64,000 nucleotides of DNA from positions 312,001-376,000 of the forward strand of contig JAJEKV010000180.1 in NCBI GenBank assembly GCA_021234155.1, written 5' to 3'. This document shows positions 47,800-59,829 of this stretch, one piece after another. A program made the translations under genes and the position numbers. Every line of letters begins with the position of its first letter. The stretch's first letter is position 1. The notes beneath the pieces are model-generated. The model was not told where the DNA came from. It did no database searches and worked only from the letters and a program-made list of their open reading frames with translations. The DNA comes from Isoetes taiwanensis. Lineage: Eukaryota > Streptophyta > Lycopodiopsida > Isoetales > Isoetaceae.

Positions 47800-48314
47800 C
47801 CTTGTACAGGCCAAAGATATGAAAGAAAGGAGCTTCACCATTGCCAATGACATGTTATGAAAGATGGTGAACCATTTCAAATTATAGGTGGTGATGTTCA
47901 CTACTTCAGAATCCTGCCTGATGTAAGGAATTCTTCTTAAATTACAAGTTCTAGTTGAATCTGAGCTTCATGTTACTTGTTGATGTGAGTAGCCTCTATG
48001 CAGAAACATCTGAACATTGCTGGGTTGTCCTTGATGAAACTAGTGAATATAATAGTCTACAATGCCCTTTATGTTAAAGTCGTACAGATTTGGAAAATAT
48101 TGATGAAACATGGCCTACTTTGGTTTGCAGTATTGGGAGGATAGGCTGTTGAGAGCAAAATCCTTGGGATTGAACAATATTCCTTGGAACATTCATGAGC
48201 CTCATCCGGGAAAGTTCCATTTTGGTGGCTTTGCAGACCTTAAAGCTTTCTTGACGCTTGCTGATAAACTTAGATTGTTAGTCATGCTCAGGGCAGGCCC
48301 CTATATTTGTGGAG
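47800..48314 (+). pseudogene. GH35 beta-galactosidase fragment (BGAL17-like)
   Basis: Exon 1 remnant ends at 47922 with KDGEPFQIIGGDVHYFRILPD, then a GT donor. Exon 2 starts at 48131 after an AG and reads [31 protein letters not shown] and [16 protein letters not shown] to a donor at 48315. These are the N-terminal GH35 segments. Compared with the family, about five residues are missing between LGLN and PWN, and a one-base shift occurs near 47860, before KDGEPF. The residue after the last Gly, and the catalytic Glu residues, are not found downstream, so only the first two exons survive. Confidence 0.82.
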
Positions 48315-50491
48315 GTCTGTGTCCTTAATAATGGTAAATAAAAATGTTTGCATTCTCGCTTCTGCAGCGACGTTTGGGTTTGGGATAGAACAGCCAAAAC
48401 ATGGCATTAATTGTTGCATTAAGTATACCACAACAAATCAGTTAAGATTCATTCCCATTTCTGGTCATTGGGAAATAGGAAATGATAGATAAGATGCACA
48501 AGTAGCAAGAGCTATCTTTCTTCCTTTTTCACGCATGGGCTTTATATGGACTATGCATCATGTTCCACTTTGGTTTATACGAAAACGAAATAGTGCTAGG
48601 AAAATTCTAGGTTGACTGCCCAAGTTGAAATTTTATTACTCTCGGTTATTCTGAAAGTGAAATCAGCAACGCTTTGATCTTATTTGGAACAATAGCAAAT
48701 AACGGTCATTTATCTAGCATTGGTCAGCCTGCAGAGACGATAAACATGATGCCCATTTGTAAAAAAGAGCCACCTCCATGTTGTCAGCAATGTCTCAGTG
48801 CATCCTTAGCTGCCTTTGCTTTGTCGCTGTGGTATTTATCTGGTACCTGAGTGACTTTGAGATATTCTCTAGAGTGTAGCTTCACAAGCTACCTTCAGAG
48901 TCGGAGCTTTTCACCTGGATCTTTTCATTTACCATCTAACAAGCATGTTATAGACGTTTTCTCTGACAAATTTGGGCATGCTTGGCACATTGCAAAGTGG
49001 CATGCCAAGTGCTAACTTTTGAACAAAAGCTGCAGGCATATGTAAACTTATTCCTGCATTTCCAGCATGCAAGAAAGCTGACCGAAATTCGCTGTTGCTG
49101 TAGAGCGAATTGACGAAGGTTTATACGTTACCTTTAGTCTCTAGTTTTTCACACTGTTGCGCAAATTCTCGGGTAGAGAAGGTTTGCTCCGGTTGGAATG
49201 AGGAATTTTCGGTTGAGCTAGCGCATCATAAGAAAGATTTTTATGCATATTTGTTTAAGGGTAATGCTAATTTCTGATTGGAAATAGGTGGCAGTCCTGC
49301 TCCTCTAACATAGTATATTATTTCTTCATGGCATATGCTTGAAGCCTCCCTAGAAGATGCGCCGTACAATTTGCAGACCGTGGAAATTTGGTAGGCCTGA
49401 TGCACATTTGTAAATTGTAATGCTAGATTAGGCGGAAACGAATCTCATGTTATACTGCAATACCCAGCATTTCAAGTATCTAATCATTGGCAAATCTTCT
49501 CTCTGCAGTTCTTTTATCTTCTGGTGAACTACTTCAGTGTACCTTGCAATAAAAAAAGAGAATTTTCTTAAAAAATTCAGATATTTATCCTTAGACATAG
49601 ACATGTAATGCTGGTATACCGAGAGCACATTGCCAGTCTACTATTTCTTTTGCAAAATGGACAAAACAGGAAAATCAAAAAAGACAATCTATAGCATTCT
49701 AGTTGCTTGAACATGTAGGTTGTGTAGGATCTTCTGCCATCTAGATGCCAGAATAGTTGGCTTGCATAAACGGCAATGAGGCTACCAAAGGAACTCTAGA
49801 TAAATTTCTTAATCAAGATATAGAACAGGACCATGAACTTAGGATATTGATGCCAGCATATCTTTTCGCAATTAAGAGAAAACATCTATTTAAACATATT
49901 TTAAACCCTCAGGAAAGACTTGAAAGACCTTTTTTTATGACCTGGCCAAATGTTATTTCTTGGTTGCCATTCAGTTTCATGGACTAGCTAACATGGTTTG
50001 TATTATAAACAGAGTATTTAAAGATTATTGAGTTTGAAAAGCACTTAACATACAGTGAACCTGTTTTCTCATACAGTTGCAATTATCTGTGGTAACAGTA
50101 CAAACTTGCACCTTTATTTGCATTCAACAAGGACTTTATTATATAAAAGATCTTTTTGAGTACCAGTAATCCATAGTGCCAGAACTGGTTCATGGAATCC
50201 CCTTTTCTGCGATTCTGTGCCCCTTTCTGGCCTCTACATTAGCACAGACTCATTTCTCATCCAGCGCAGTCGGATCGCCATAGCCAGTGGTGCCCATACA
50301 AATCCTTTAGCTTTTGCCAGAAGATGACGTAGAGGCAGGATGCCATTTGGTTTCCGTGGATTGATCTGTTAGCGCCTAACTATCATTCGGGTCCCAAGCA
50401 TTTGCTGCAAAAAGGTATTATCAAAAAGATTTGTGCAAAGGTTGTGAGTCTAACATTTGGGGTTAAAATTTTCTCTCAAAGTTAAATAACA
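48315..50491. other. Intergenic, no supported gene
   Basis: Frames near 48360-48490 (FGFGIEQPKHGINCC) and 49757-49987 look weakly protein-like but match nothing I recognise. They may be further GH35 decay or unrelated chance frames. Confidence 0.35.
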
Positions 50492-51317
50492 ATGAATATA
50501 TTTTGTAGTTTGGTGCTAGCATTTGTGATTGTAGTTGGGTTGTCAGTTCAAGTGCAGGGGTCAAGCAAAACATTTTCAAATTGCTCTAGTCTGGCGAAAC
50601 AAGGAGCAGAATTGGCTTGTACTAGAACTCGCACCATACTGGAAATAGGATTTACAAGCACTGCTTCAGCATCAGGAGGATGGATAGGATGGGGAATTCA
50701 TCCTAACACAAAAGGACAGATGGCTAGAAGCAGAGCATTAATTGCCTTCAGCAATTCAACAGGAAGTTATGCATTTGAATACCAACTTACAAGTAGTCAA
50801 AACTCAGGCACACCTCCACATCCTTCAAATGGCAGTGTGTTTACAGTGTTAGATTCTGCTGTAGAAATCAATGGGACAAATATGAAATTCTATGCTAAGT
50901 TGAGTTTCAGCAGCGCTCCTGGCAAGCTATACCATTTATGGAACAGAAGTAGCACAGTAAATAGTGATGCTCCAGCACAGCATTCTCTTTCTGAACAAGA
51001 TAGCTATGGAACTATAGATGTTTCCTAGGCAGCATCTTAAAAATACTCATGGATTTTTAGCCACAATTTCTTGGGGGATTCCTATGTATGCCAGGTATCT
51101 CCGTCTATTCAAAAGGTTTGATCCTGGTTGGTCTTACCTCCATATCCTTTTCCAAGCTTCTGGTTATATTCTAGGAGGAATCACTGCTTGGGGCATAGGG
51201 CTTTATTTAGGCCATAAATATGTTGGCCTTGAATACCACTCACAGAGATATATTGGCATCACAATTATTATCTTTGCAACTCTCCAAGTTTTGGCCATGT
51301 TTCTGAGACACATGTAA
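50492..51317 (+). pseudogene. DOMON plus cytochrome b561 protein, truncated and frameshifted
   Basis: From 50492 a signal peptide (MNIFCSLVLAFVIVVGLSV) leads into an AIR12/DOMON domain: FSNCSSLAKQGAELACTRT, then GGWIGWGIHPNTKGQMARS and GKLYHLWNRSS. The frame stops at 51026 (TAG). In another frame from about 51040 comes THGFLATISWGIPMYARYLR, LFKRFDPGWSYLHILFQ, SGYILGGITAWGIGL and ATLQVLAMFLRHM, a cytochrome b561 membrane region that stops at 51317. Such CYBDOM proteins are plasma-membrane electron carriers. Two heme His positions are kept (THGF, YLHI). The next is probably lost (HSQRYIG where the family usually has HxHRxIG), and the final helices are missing. Confidence 0.85.
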
Positions 51318-52320
51318 AAAGGACTTGCATGCTACTTTGGTCCAAGAATATTGATCCCATATATTATAATATTTGGATTTTGGCACAAAAGAATGAAACA
51401 GAACCCATGAAAACACCCTCTCGGGCCACCGAAGAGCAACCCCTCGTGCGCAGCACCTTGTTTAAAGTCTTTCTTGGTGGAGCATGGGCGCAACCATTTC
51501 CATAACTCCTGCAGCACTAGAGAATCTATCATCATATGGTTCTCTCTTGCACCATTCGTGTTCCAATCGATGTGCATTGAAGGTCTGAAACCAAATGATG
51601 TGACCTTTCTTGGGGTATTTAAACCACACAATCATGGTCGCTTATTGAGAAAAGGATCCTATTAATTTGTTTCTTCGGCCCAGCAACATAGAATCACTTT
51701 AATAGTGGATCATTACCTTTCTATAGTAGACTTGCTAGGACGTGAGCAACATAGAATCACTTTAAAAGTGGATAATTACCCTTCTACAGTAGACTTGCTA
51801 GGACGTTCATTAACCCTCTGCCTATTTGCAAAACTGATAAAGAAGGCTTAGAAAGCCTTGAAAATTCACAAACAGAAGCTCTAGTCAAAAAACCTGGGTG
51901 CAGACAAAAACACCTCCATCATGCAGATGGTTCTATCTGGGATTACAGCAAAACTCGGGACGGGGGGGTTTAAGCTGTCTGAAGCATAATGATAAGTTAT
52001 AGACCTACTCAAATAGTTGTATGCTCATGTCATTCAATGATTGTATCTCCTTAAAATCCTAGGTCACAAGACTGTTTACTGTAAAAAAATTACCTTGATC
52101 TTTATGAAAGATCAGTTCTAATAAGAAAAAAAGCATTATCAAATACCTTATGAGCCCTTGCTACTCCAGCCATAGATCATTCTCAATAGCAAGGGCATAG
52201 CAGAAGCTATAAATTGCCAACAGCACAAACATTCAAGAACTTGCGCCTATATGGCATCACGCCACCGGCAGACCAGGACAGCTATAAGATAGATTTCAAC
52301 ACTTAAAAGGCTGTTACAGG
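51318..52320. other. Intergenic with a pentatricopeptide relic
   Basis: Bases about 51550-51665 (plus) read as MCIEGLKPNDVTFLGVFKPH, then NHGRLLRKGS, closely resembling the PPR motif MxxxGxKPNDVTFxGVLxAC followed by HxGLVxKG. Nothing else of a PPR gene is recognisable. A 57-60-bp segment (gagcaacatagaatcacttt, then agtggat) is repeated at about 51688-51745 and 51747-51805. The end of this stretch is the 3' flank of bS16. Confidence 0.6.
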
Positions 52321-53345
52321 TCACGACTGTTGTTGTGGCGGCGCTGCACAGACAGCTGCAAGCTTTTCTTCTGGCTTAGCAGCAGGGGTTGCTTTGACTG
52401 CAGCAAGACGTTTTTTTGCATCATATTTCTTGGGTACATTTGGAATGGGGGGCGGAGGCAGAAGGCCCACTTTACTTAAAAGCCTTGCAACTGTGTCTGA
52501 TGGTTGTGCCCCAACTGAAAGCCAATACCTGTCACAACCAGAAAATAATCAGCATAACCTGCCTCTAGGAACAATATATTCGTGTAAAGAATCGTCATGC
52601 AGTAGCTGCGTTGTTTGCAAGCTTAAACCTTACATTTAAAGCTTAAGTAGATGCACTGTACAAACGGAGATCTAGGGACTTTACAAACTCAGATAAATTT
52701 TTATAGCCATTACTATAAAGGATTACAAGCATGCGCAATCGCAGGCACGGGTTTTACACTAATACAAGATAGCAATAAACTTAGATACTGGTTTCTGCAT
52801 TTATTTCTTTACTCGATTCGTCTTAATATTACCACGCCAAAAAACAATACAAGAATACAGAATGGTTTTCCAATCAGGACAAAAGATCTTACTTGACCCG
52901 TTCAAAATTTATGCCCATCCGCTTCATGCCATCTTTGCCTGAACAAACAGAAAAGCCACAGTGAAATTGCCTAATTTTGAAGGACGGTTGCAATTACCAG
53001 CACCTCATTTCGATCGTTAATACAATGCGCATTTGAAGTGCTTAAACCAGCTGAAGTTTAAAAGTCAAGAAACAGTTTGGCTAGAAAATCACTATTGTCA
53101 AAGAGAAAAGCAGGATGCTAAGATGTGAAATGTTGGGAAAAGTATGGGTTTTATCAACGAGGAATGCCTGAAGCTTAAGAGATATAATAAGAGATAAAAA
53201 AAAAAGTACCTGGAAGAGGATTATAGAAACCAACAGATTCGATGAATCTGCCATCGCGAGGGCAGCGACTATCCGCGGCATGAATCCGATAGAAGGGAAG
53301 ATTTTTCCTTCCAAACCTAGCCAGGCGCAGGCGTACCACACCCAT
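52321..53345 (-). CDS. RPS16: Organellar ribosomal protein bS16
   Basis: Exons on the minus strand: 53345-53210, 52938-52893 and 52528-52321, with GT-AG introns and matched phases, giving 129 codons. The protein begins [20 protein letters not shown], then [20 protein letters not shown] and [20 protein letters not shown], then [20 protein letters not shown]. These are the bS16 core. The plant-specific C-terminal extension is rich in Lys, Ala and Pro. bS16 belongs to the small subunit of plastid and mitochondrial ribosomes. The first residues can themselves act as targeting sequence, as in the known nuclear RPS16 genes of plants, which replaced organellar rps16 in some lineages. No defect is visible. 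Mitochondrial or plastid destination cannot be told from this sequence. Confidence 0.94.
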
Positions 53346-53960
53346 GCCCTAACTCTCATTCTTTTTTAGTGTCTCGAACAAATTATATGAAATGAAAATT
53401 CTTTTATCCTTTTTAAGGCCTATGGTGGAAACAACAAGAAACTCCCATAAATAAAGCAGTTTGATAGTCTACACATCTTGGTACCAGTATCATCACAATG
53501 ACCAATTTGTACACATCTTGCATAAGTAACCATCGTACATAAACTTGATTCTTTGCTATTCTTCGACCCATCATTAAAGACAAATAAAGCAACTACCATC
53601 AAAGACCTAATTTCTAATAAGGGCAGAATCAGATTAAGGAAGTGCCCAAGAAAGATATCTGCGACTTTGGGCCTCCGTTGGACGCATGCTTGGGCACGCC
53701 ATTTCTGTTGTTGTCATATTAGGGTGCCCAAACAGTGCAAGGAACAGATCCACGCCTCAAGCTGTCCGCAAATCAAGGAGATCAGAGTTTGAAATCAGCG
53801 CTTCAGATCAGGGTGCCCAAGTCTGGGACGATTTTGGTCACCCGAGAACCCCCGACCAAAAAACAGAGGGGTGCCCAAGCCAAAATGGCTGTTTGGGCAC
53901 TCAAGTATGATACAGGGATGTGCCCAAAATCTCCATGTTTCGTGATCTGATTGGCTTACT
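53346..53960. repeat. Region with GTGCCCAA words in both orientations
   Basis: Seven GTGCCCAA or TTGGGCAC words occur between 53641 and 53930 (near 53641, 53689, 53721, 53811, 53871, 53892 and 53923). Four are followed by G, and they appear in both orientations. The stretch is GC-richer than its surroundings. The frames crossing it have no recognisable domain. It may be a miniature element upstream of bS16, whose promoter lies within 53346-53640. Confidence 0.5.
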
Positions 53961-56900
53961 GTAAATGCACGATTGGTCGGGCACGCTAATGTGATTCCAC
54001 CCTAAGATAACAAGGTGCTGCGCACAGAGGGTTGCCCTCCATGGCCGGAGAGTGAAGTGGCTTAAGTTGTAGTTGTAGACAATAGAGTGTTTGAATCGAA
54101 ATTGCTATTTTAAGACATTGACATTTTGTAAAGGTGATAGTACGCATTTACATTACTAAGTTCTGCTTAGGTGTTGAGGTGTTGTTGGAGTAGGATGTAG
54201 TTGGACATATGGACTTTGGGATTTGAGCGCAAGGTATTGGTGTTTGGTGCTTGGTATGGAACTAGGATGGCAGAAGCATAAGGAGAAGTGTAATAAAGGA
54301 GAGAATGAATGTACATGTTCGAGCCCTGCTCGGGCCATCGGACCCCTCGTGCGCCCTTGTTAATCTTGCATTGGTTGCATGTGTAAATCCTGTTCGTTTG
54401 AATATGTGGATTGGAATTTGGCTTTTCTATTTGAGCTAATAAACTATTCGAAAGCATCTTTTCATTAGAAGGTAAGTTGTAACAACACAACTGAAGTTAT
54501 GCATTGATAGATGCAACAACATGCCAAGATATAGCTTTTAGCCTTGTACTTCAATATTTGGAGCAAAGATGACTCCCCTACCAAGACAAAAGAAACCAAC
54601 AAATATAAAAGAAACGTTGACATAATATAACAAAAACATGGACTTACAATTGGTTGTGTTAGATATTGCCTTCTCAACTTTGTTAATACATACAACATTT
54701 ACAAGCGCAAGTCAATTATGGAAATGTGCCAAGCAAACCCGGATGCTGGTTTTTTTCCTATTTTTCTACTTAGGTTCGGTCTATTTTCTTTACTAGATAG
54801 ATCAGCATACTGCTCCTCCTAACATCTTCATCACGGCCTGATACAAAACAAGTGACATCAACCTCGAAGATTTTCAAACTCTTACCTTAAATGATATGTG
54901 AAAAAAATGCACATTTAAATATCATTAATTAGACTAAGGCACTAATATGTTTACAAAATGCTACAAAAGTGGAGCTCTAGGACCATTTTGCATTTTCAAA
55001 TATGCAATGAATGAAAAACTGGCAGAGAAGAGTCGTGTATCTATTTCTCCTTATAGGAAGTGTTTGGATGGCATAACATTTGCACTCCATGATAGAACAT
55101 TATCTTTATGCCATCATGTTTGCAAATATGAGAACAACTACAAAGATTATAAGGGATGCTTGATCTAGGCTGCTTTACTTGCTTCAACTACAAAGATTAT
55201 AAGGGATGCTTGATCTAGGCTGCTTTACTTGCTTTAAGCCATCATCCTTCTTTGTGTGCCATGTAAGGCATACGGTTTTCAAATGTATTCACATCTCTGT
55301 CTTCCCCCAATAGCATAAGTCCTTTTTTTTCCAGCATTGTAACTTATCCCTTTGGCATAAGGTTTTCAATGTAAATTCACATCTTTGTCTTCCATTTAGA
55401 TATATGAAGCTTTATCCTATAGGAAGGTTGCAAATTACGTGAAACACTGATGGAGAGCCTTCCACGGGAGACATGGGCAATGAGCCTTACCAAGCAAGAC
55501 CAGAACAATAGTTAAAGTAATCCTTGAGTGAGAGTAAATATCATGCTAGATCATTAACTTACTAACTGAACTGGCATAACATAAATTAAGGCCTTTTATT
55601 TGGCACAATGTCTTGTGAAGATTGTTCTTCATAAAAGACATTAACGGTTACAGTACTCACCTTACCATAATTGAGAAGTTCACAGGTCTTAACATATACT
55701 AAAAATCATTTATGTCTGACGTGGAGAAAACAAAACCTTGTGAGGGATCTTTCTATGCCACTCAACATATCTACTATTCGTATTACATTTTAATGGCCAT
55801 GCCAAGTCTATACTGGCCTACAAACATTATCTCCATGATAACATGTTTCAAACGGAAAACTTCACTCCATCCGTGCTCAAGGTGAAGCAATATCTGTGCA
55901 CTTTAATACAGTGATTGCATGCAACTTGATGAAGGACAATAATAACCAGATGTTTCAACAGAGTCTCTGTTCCATAGTAAACATAATGAGTGTTTGCCAC
56001 ATTTTTCTAAAGTAGAGGCAAGCAGTGGAAAGAAAAAACTAGCCACAAGATGCAACATCACAAAACCAGCAAAACCAATGGTACCTGTCATTTGCTAGGC
56101 TTCAAGCTTCCTGCATAAATTCCACTGCATGTTCCAGTGCAGAATTAAATATCTTGACAAGTTGATTATAAACGTATGAGGATGCTCAACATGACGAATG
56201 AAACCCATCTCGTTTAGACAATGCCGCTCAGTTCTAATTAAATCATTCTTCATCTCCTCAGACCAATAGCGAATAAACTCACTGGATGGTTATGAAGACT
56301 AGACAGAAGAAATCCTGAATACTGTTAAATGACTCTGGTTAGCAGTCTTGAAAATAAGTGCAACTTGACCTGACGAAAGAGAATTCATTTATAGATTATT
56401 CCTTCTAGCATTTGCATTTTGAAATTATATCAGCTCATTTCTACATTACAGGAATCGAATGCATGGAAATCAGAAAAACCATATGCAAATGAAGATGTCT
56501 TGTAACAAAAGACATGAGTACTGGAATGACTCTTGTATGCAGATAATTTCAGTGATTGAAATGGCATTCTGGATGCCTTGGCGTTCCTTGTGAGTAGCAT
56601 AATACTTAAAAAAGTCTCCATTCTAACAGAACTAACAAACCTTTTCCAATTCTCGGGTCCTTATCAAATCAACTTCTGATGGACCAGCTGTTGATGTGGG
56701 CTCTGTCACCCCAAGGAAACCCTGACCAGTACCAGCCATTTGAAGCTATAGGTCCATCATAATTCCCGGTTCACATCAGAACTTTACCTGCCCAAGATAG
56801 GATTATTACCTCAGAAGCGTAATTAAAAACTTGTTGATATCAATACGAGACACTATATGTCAGCATAATTCAAGAAAAGTTACTTCAAATCTCAACTTAA

Positions 56901-57119
56901 AGCCAGTTGATGCATCAACCATGCACCAAGTTCTACAAAAGTTAAGAAAAAGCGTTCACATCCATCTTGAAGCGAAAACTGCCATTACCTAATTGCGCCG
57001 GATTGAGCAGACTTCAGGCTTTGGATGGCAAGTAACATTCCATTCATGCCAAGAAATACAATGCTGTAGTGCAGCTTAACCCAACAACAAAAAGCAGTTG
57101 CGAACATATCCGCTGCCTT
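53961..57119. other. Intergenic, no supported gene
   Basis: AT-rich sequence with short frames only. A phrase ctcgggccat, then cggacccctcgtgcgc (54330-54355) resembles one at 51419-51452, suggesting a short dispersed repeat. Confidence 0.4.
55135..55234. repeat. Exact tandem duplication of 50 bp
   Basis: The unit caactacaaagattataagg, continuing to ctttacttgctt, occurs twice back to back (55135-55184, 55185-55234) without differences. Confidence 0.9.
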
Positions 57120-57249
57120 CTATCACCGGTCTCATCTGCCCCAGCTCCTGCTCTGGTATGCATAACCCTGGCCTTCCCAACCATTGCCGTTACCTCCCTG
57201 CCTTGCCAGTTACCCGGTTGGCTTCAAGAAATGAGACGTGGAGTTCCTT

Positions 57250-57375
57250 ACCAGCTGACCGAGAGAGGTTTGGAGCAGTCACCAACATATCCTAGGGATA
57301 TTCTAGCATATATCTAGGATATGCCAAAAACCCACATAAACAAGGGTTTGCCCCCCTAGGGGCAACCCAAAAATG
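57250..57375 (-). repeat. Dispersed repeat family, copy C (inverted)
   Basis: Read on the minus strand from 57375, the sequence starts tttttgggttgcccctaggg, then ggggcaaacccttg, and closely follows copy B at 47300 for about 90-100 bp before diverging. Confidence 0.7.
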
Positions 57376-57837
57376 AGGGGAACGTAAGGTTTCACATATT
57401 CTTCTCATTTATAAAGTAGTTCTAAATAGGACAAAATTTAGGCAGCTCAATTTGGTTGCCCTATGTTAGCTAAACTGCTCATAAATGATGATGTGGATTA
57501 CCAATTTAACCAAAATCACAAAGCTCTTTTGTGATCCTAAAGATTCTCTAATGACCCTAAACATCGTGATAACATGTGAGCTCGCCACTATTTCCTATGA
57601 TGTCAATCTCCTAAAAAATAGAAAGAAAGAAATGACAGTCGGCACAACTTACCTCATTGGCATGTGGGGCAGCTGCATACCATTGTAAAAAGTTTGCATA
57701 ACAATCCATGGAGATGTAGATGCAAGATGCAAAAAGATGCGCAGAAGCTACAACGCGCTATAAGTGCAAAACAGAAAGTAGCCTTGTGCATTAGGAAAGG
57801 ATACAATAGAGCCGTTGTGGAAATTCGTCCGTACGCT

Positions 57838-57860
57838 TTAGGGTTAGGGTTAGGGTTAGG
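57838..57860. repeat. Short interstitial telomere-like repeat
   Basis: tttagggttagggttaggg plus one more unit: plant-type TTTAGGG followed by TTAGGG-like units. It could be a telo-box in an unrecognised promoter on the minus strand or a small telomeric insertion. Confidence 0.6.
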
Positions 57861-58329
57861 AATCAGATCACATGATGTGAAACTAGCATGCGCAAAGAAA
57901 AAGCATAATGCTAGCTGCACGTCGTGCGATCTTGCCATAGAAAGACCTCAAACAAAATTTGTCACGCACTCGAATCCAAGGGGGATTCACTCATGTATTT
58001 GGAGGGGGAGGGGGAGGGGGGGTATGCCATCTGCATTAAAGAGGTGCCCCCCCACCCCCAAACATACAAATTTTTAAAAGCCAATTTTGACCTCTCCTGT
58101 ATAAAATTTGCCTAGGCTAGTGCAAAAAATACCAAAAAAAGGGACCCCCTACTGACTGTATATGTACGAAAAAAACCCCTCTCCCATGCATGCACATAGT
58201 TTATACATAAAAAACGGTGAATCTCCCTTGCTCGAATCTAGCTGTCTGAGAAAGCAATGGACTAAACCATTGATATTCAAATAGGTATTACTTCCTTAAA
58301 GCTAAGAAAGCCAGATACATTGCAACGCA

Positions 58330-58960
58330 TCAAAGGGAAATGTTCTACCTCCTAGAACGTCACCCTAGAACCTTCTGGCGAAGGGCTCACAAGAAAACCA
58401 GTACAGCCCACAGGGAACATCACTCCCGAGCAATGGAGGCAATATTTGCAACAACTATACGACCCTCTGGGTGCACAAGCAGCATTACCCCTGCAAGAAG
58501 GCCCAGTGCTGGAAATCACAGATTCAGACGTGGACCAAGGCTTACAGCGTCTTGCTAATGGAAAAGTGCCAGACCTAGATGGTATGCAGGCAGAATTGCT
58601 CAAGTGGCCAGGGCTGTCCATTGTATCGGTGTTGACCGCCTTGTTCAGCAAGGTGTTACAAAAAGGCTTCCCACTGCAGTGGACCAATAGCAGAGTTGTT
58701 CCCATCTATAAGGCAGGTGACTCGCACTGTCGAGTCAATTATCGAACAATCATGCTCAGTTCGGTATTTGCAAAACTGCTAGCTGGAATTCTTGTAGGCC
58801 GCGCAGATGCAGTAGAGGTGCGGGCCCTCACCAGGCAGAATTTAGGCCCCAACACTCAACCATTGACCATATCTTCATGTTGCTGACTCTAATTGAAGAC
58901 AACGGGAACCGCCAGCAGGACCTATCTTGTTGCTTCGTGGACACATCACAATGGGGAGCA
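58330..58960 (+). pseudogene. LINE reverse transcriptase fragment
   Basis: Frames at about 58446-58890 carry ITDSDVDQGLQRLANGKVPD, DGMQAELLKW, RVVPIYKAGDSHCRVNYRTI and MLSSVFAKLL, and then, in another frame, AEFRPQHSTIDHIFML and LTLIEDNGNRQQDLSCCFVD. This is RT fingers and palm sequence of a plant non-LTR element, up to the first catalytic Asp region. It is cut off at about 58960, where another LINE begins. It differs in sequence from the RT at 61200-61640. Confidence 0.8.
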
Positions 58961-58984
58961 GATTATTCTCAATGAGGAGCTAAT

Positions 58985-59534
58985 AAATCCACCATCTCAA
59001 TTTGGAAATCCTATACAGCCTCAAGATAAGTCAATGAGTTTTACATGGAAAAGGGTCAATGGCAGCAGAAAAAGAATTCAGAAAAGAAGAGACTTTAAAC
59101 AAGCTCAGTTAAACTCGACATCCCAAGCTCCTGGTAGCTCAAAGTTTACAAATTCTTCTCTGACTATTTTGGATAATATAGTTAAGGTGATGAACAAAGG
59201 TTTGGAATGCATGAATAATAAGGGTAATCCTCCCTTATATGCTGATACAACTAAGCACTTGCTTAGTCATAACAGCAACACAACTTTGGCTGGCAACCTC
59301 CTCAACAACAGAAGAAATTTGAAAGGAAAAGGCCCTATGCAGGAACATCAGTCTACTCAAGTTCAGGACCACATCAATCTTGCCAGCACCTTGCAAGGTA
59401 TTATTCTTGATTCTAAAAGGGCTGCTAGTCTCAGATCAGCTGCAGCAATCCAGTTCAACAATAATATAAATACTGAGCTGACAAATATAAAGATGAGATC
59501 TCTGAACATACTATCTGCAGATAGCAATCTCTAG
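58985..59534 (+). pseudogene. LINE ORF1-like region
   Basis: The frame (for example MSFTWKRVNGSRKRIQKRRD, then SLTILDNIVKVMNKGLEC) is basic and Asn/Gln-rich, as in plant LINE ORF1 proteins. No zinc knuckle was recognised. It ends at a TAG at 59532. A short broken continuation runs to about 59690. Confidence 0.5.
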
Positions 59535-59829
59535 ATTAGATCTCAGGAAAGGACATCTGCTATCAACAATGCTAATACAGATAGCAGCAAAAATGAAGCT
59601 GCTCCTACAGGGAATGAAGAATCATTAATTATGGATAATAAGAAAATTAACTGACACTGAAATTTGCTCTAAGCAGACAAATGAGCGAAATATTTTGGAA
59701 AATTCCACAGTTCTATTGCAAGAATATCAAAGGTATTCTAAAAAGCAAACTCAACAAATCAACCAGCAATCTTCTTATCGAGGGACTCAAATCGATTTGA
59801 ATTTGAGTGCAATCTTCTTTTCTTTCCTT

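Noticed and set aside
51419-54360. Shared phrase around ctcgggcca...cccctcgtgcgc in two places
   Set aside because: The match is only about 25-30 bp with gaps, too short to define an element.
57838-57860. Possible telomere proximity
   Set aside because: Only about three to four units; this is an interstitial telo-like motif, not a telomere.
57664-58077. 137-codon open frame over the telomere-like repeat and G-rich run
   Set aside because: Low-complexity Leu-Gly and Gly-rich segments with no domain or splice support.
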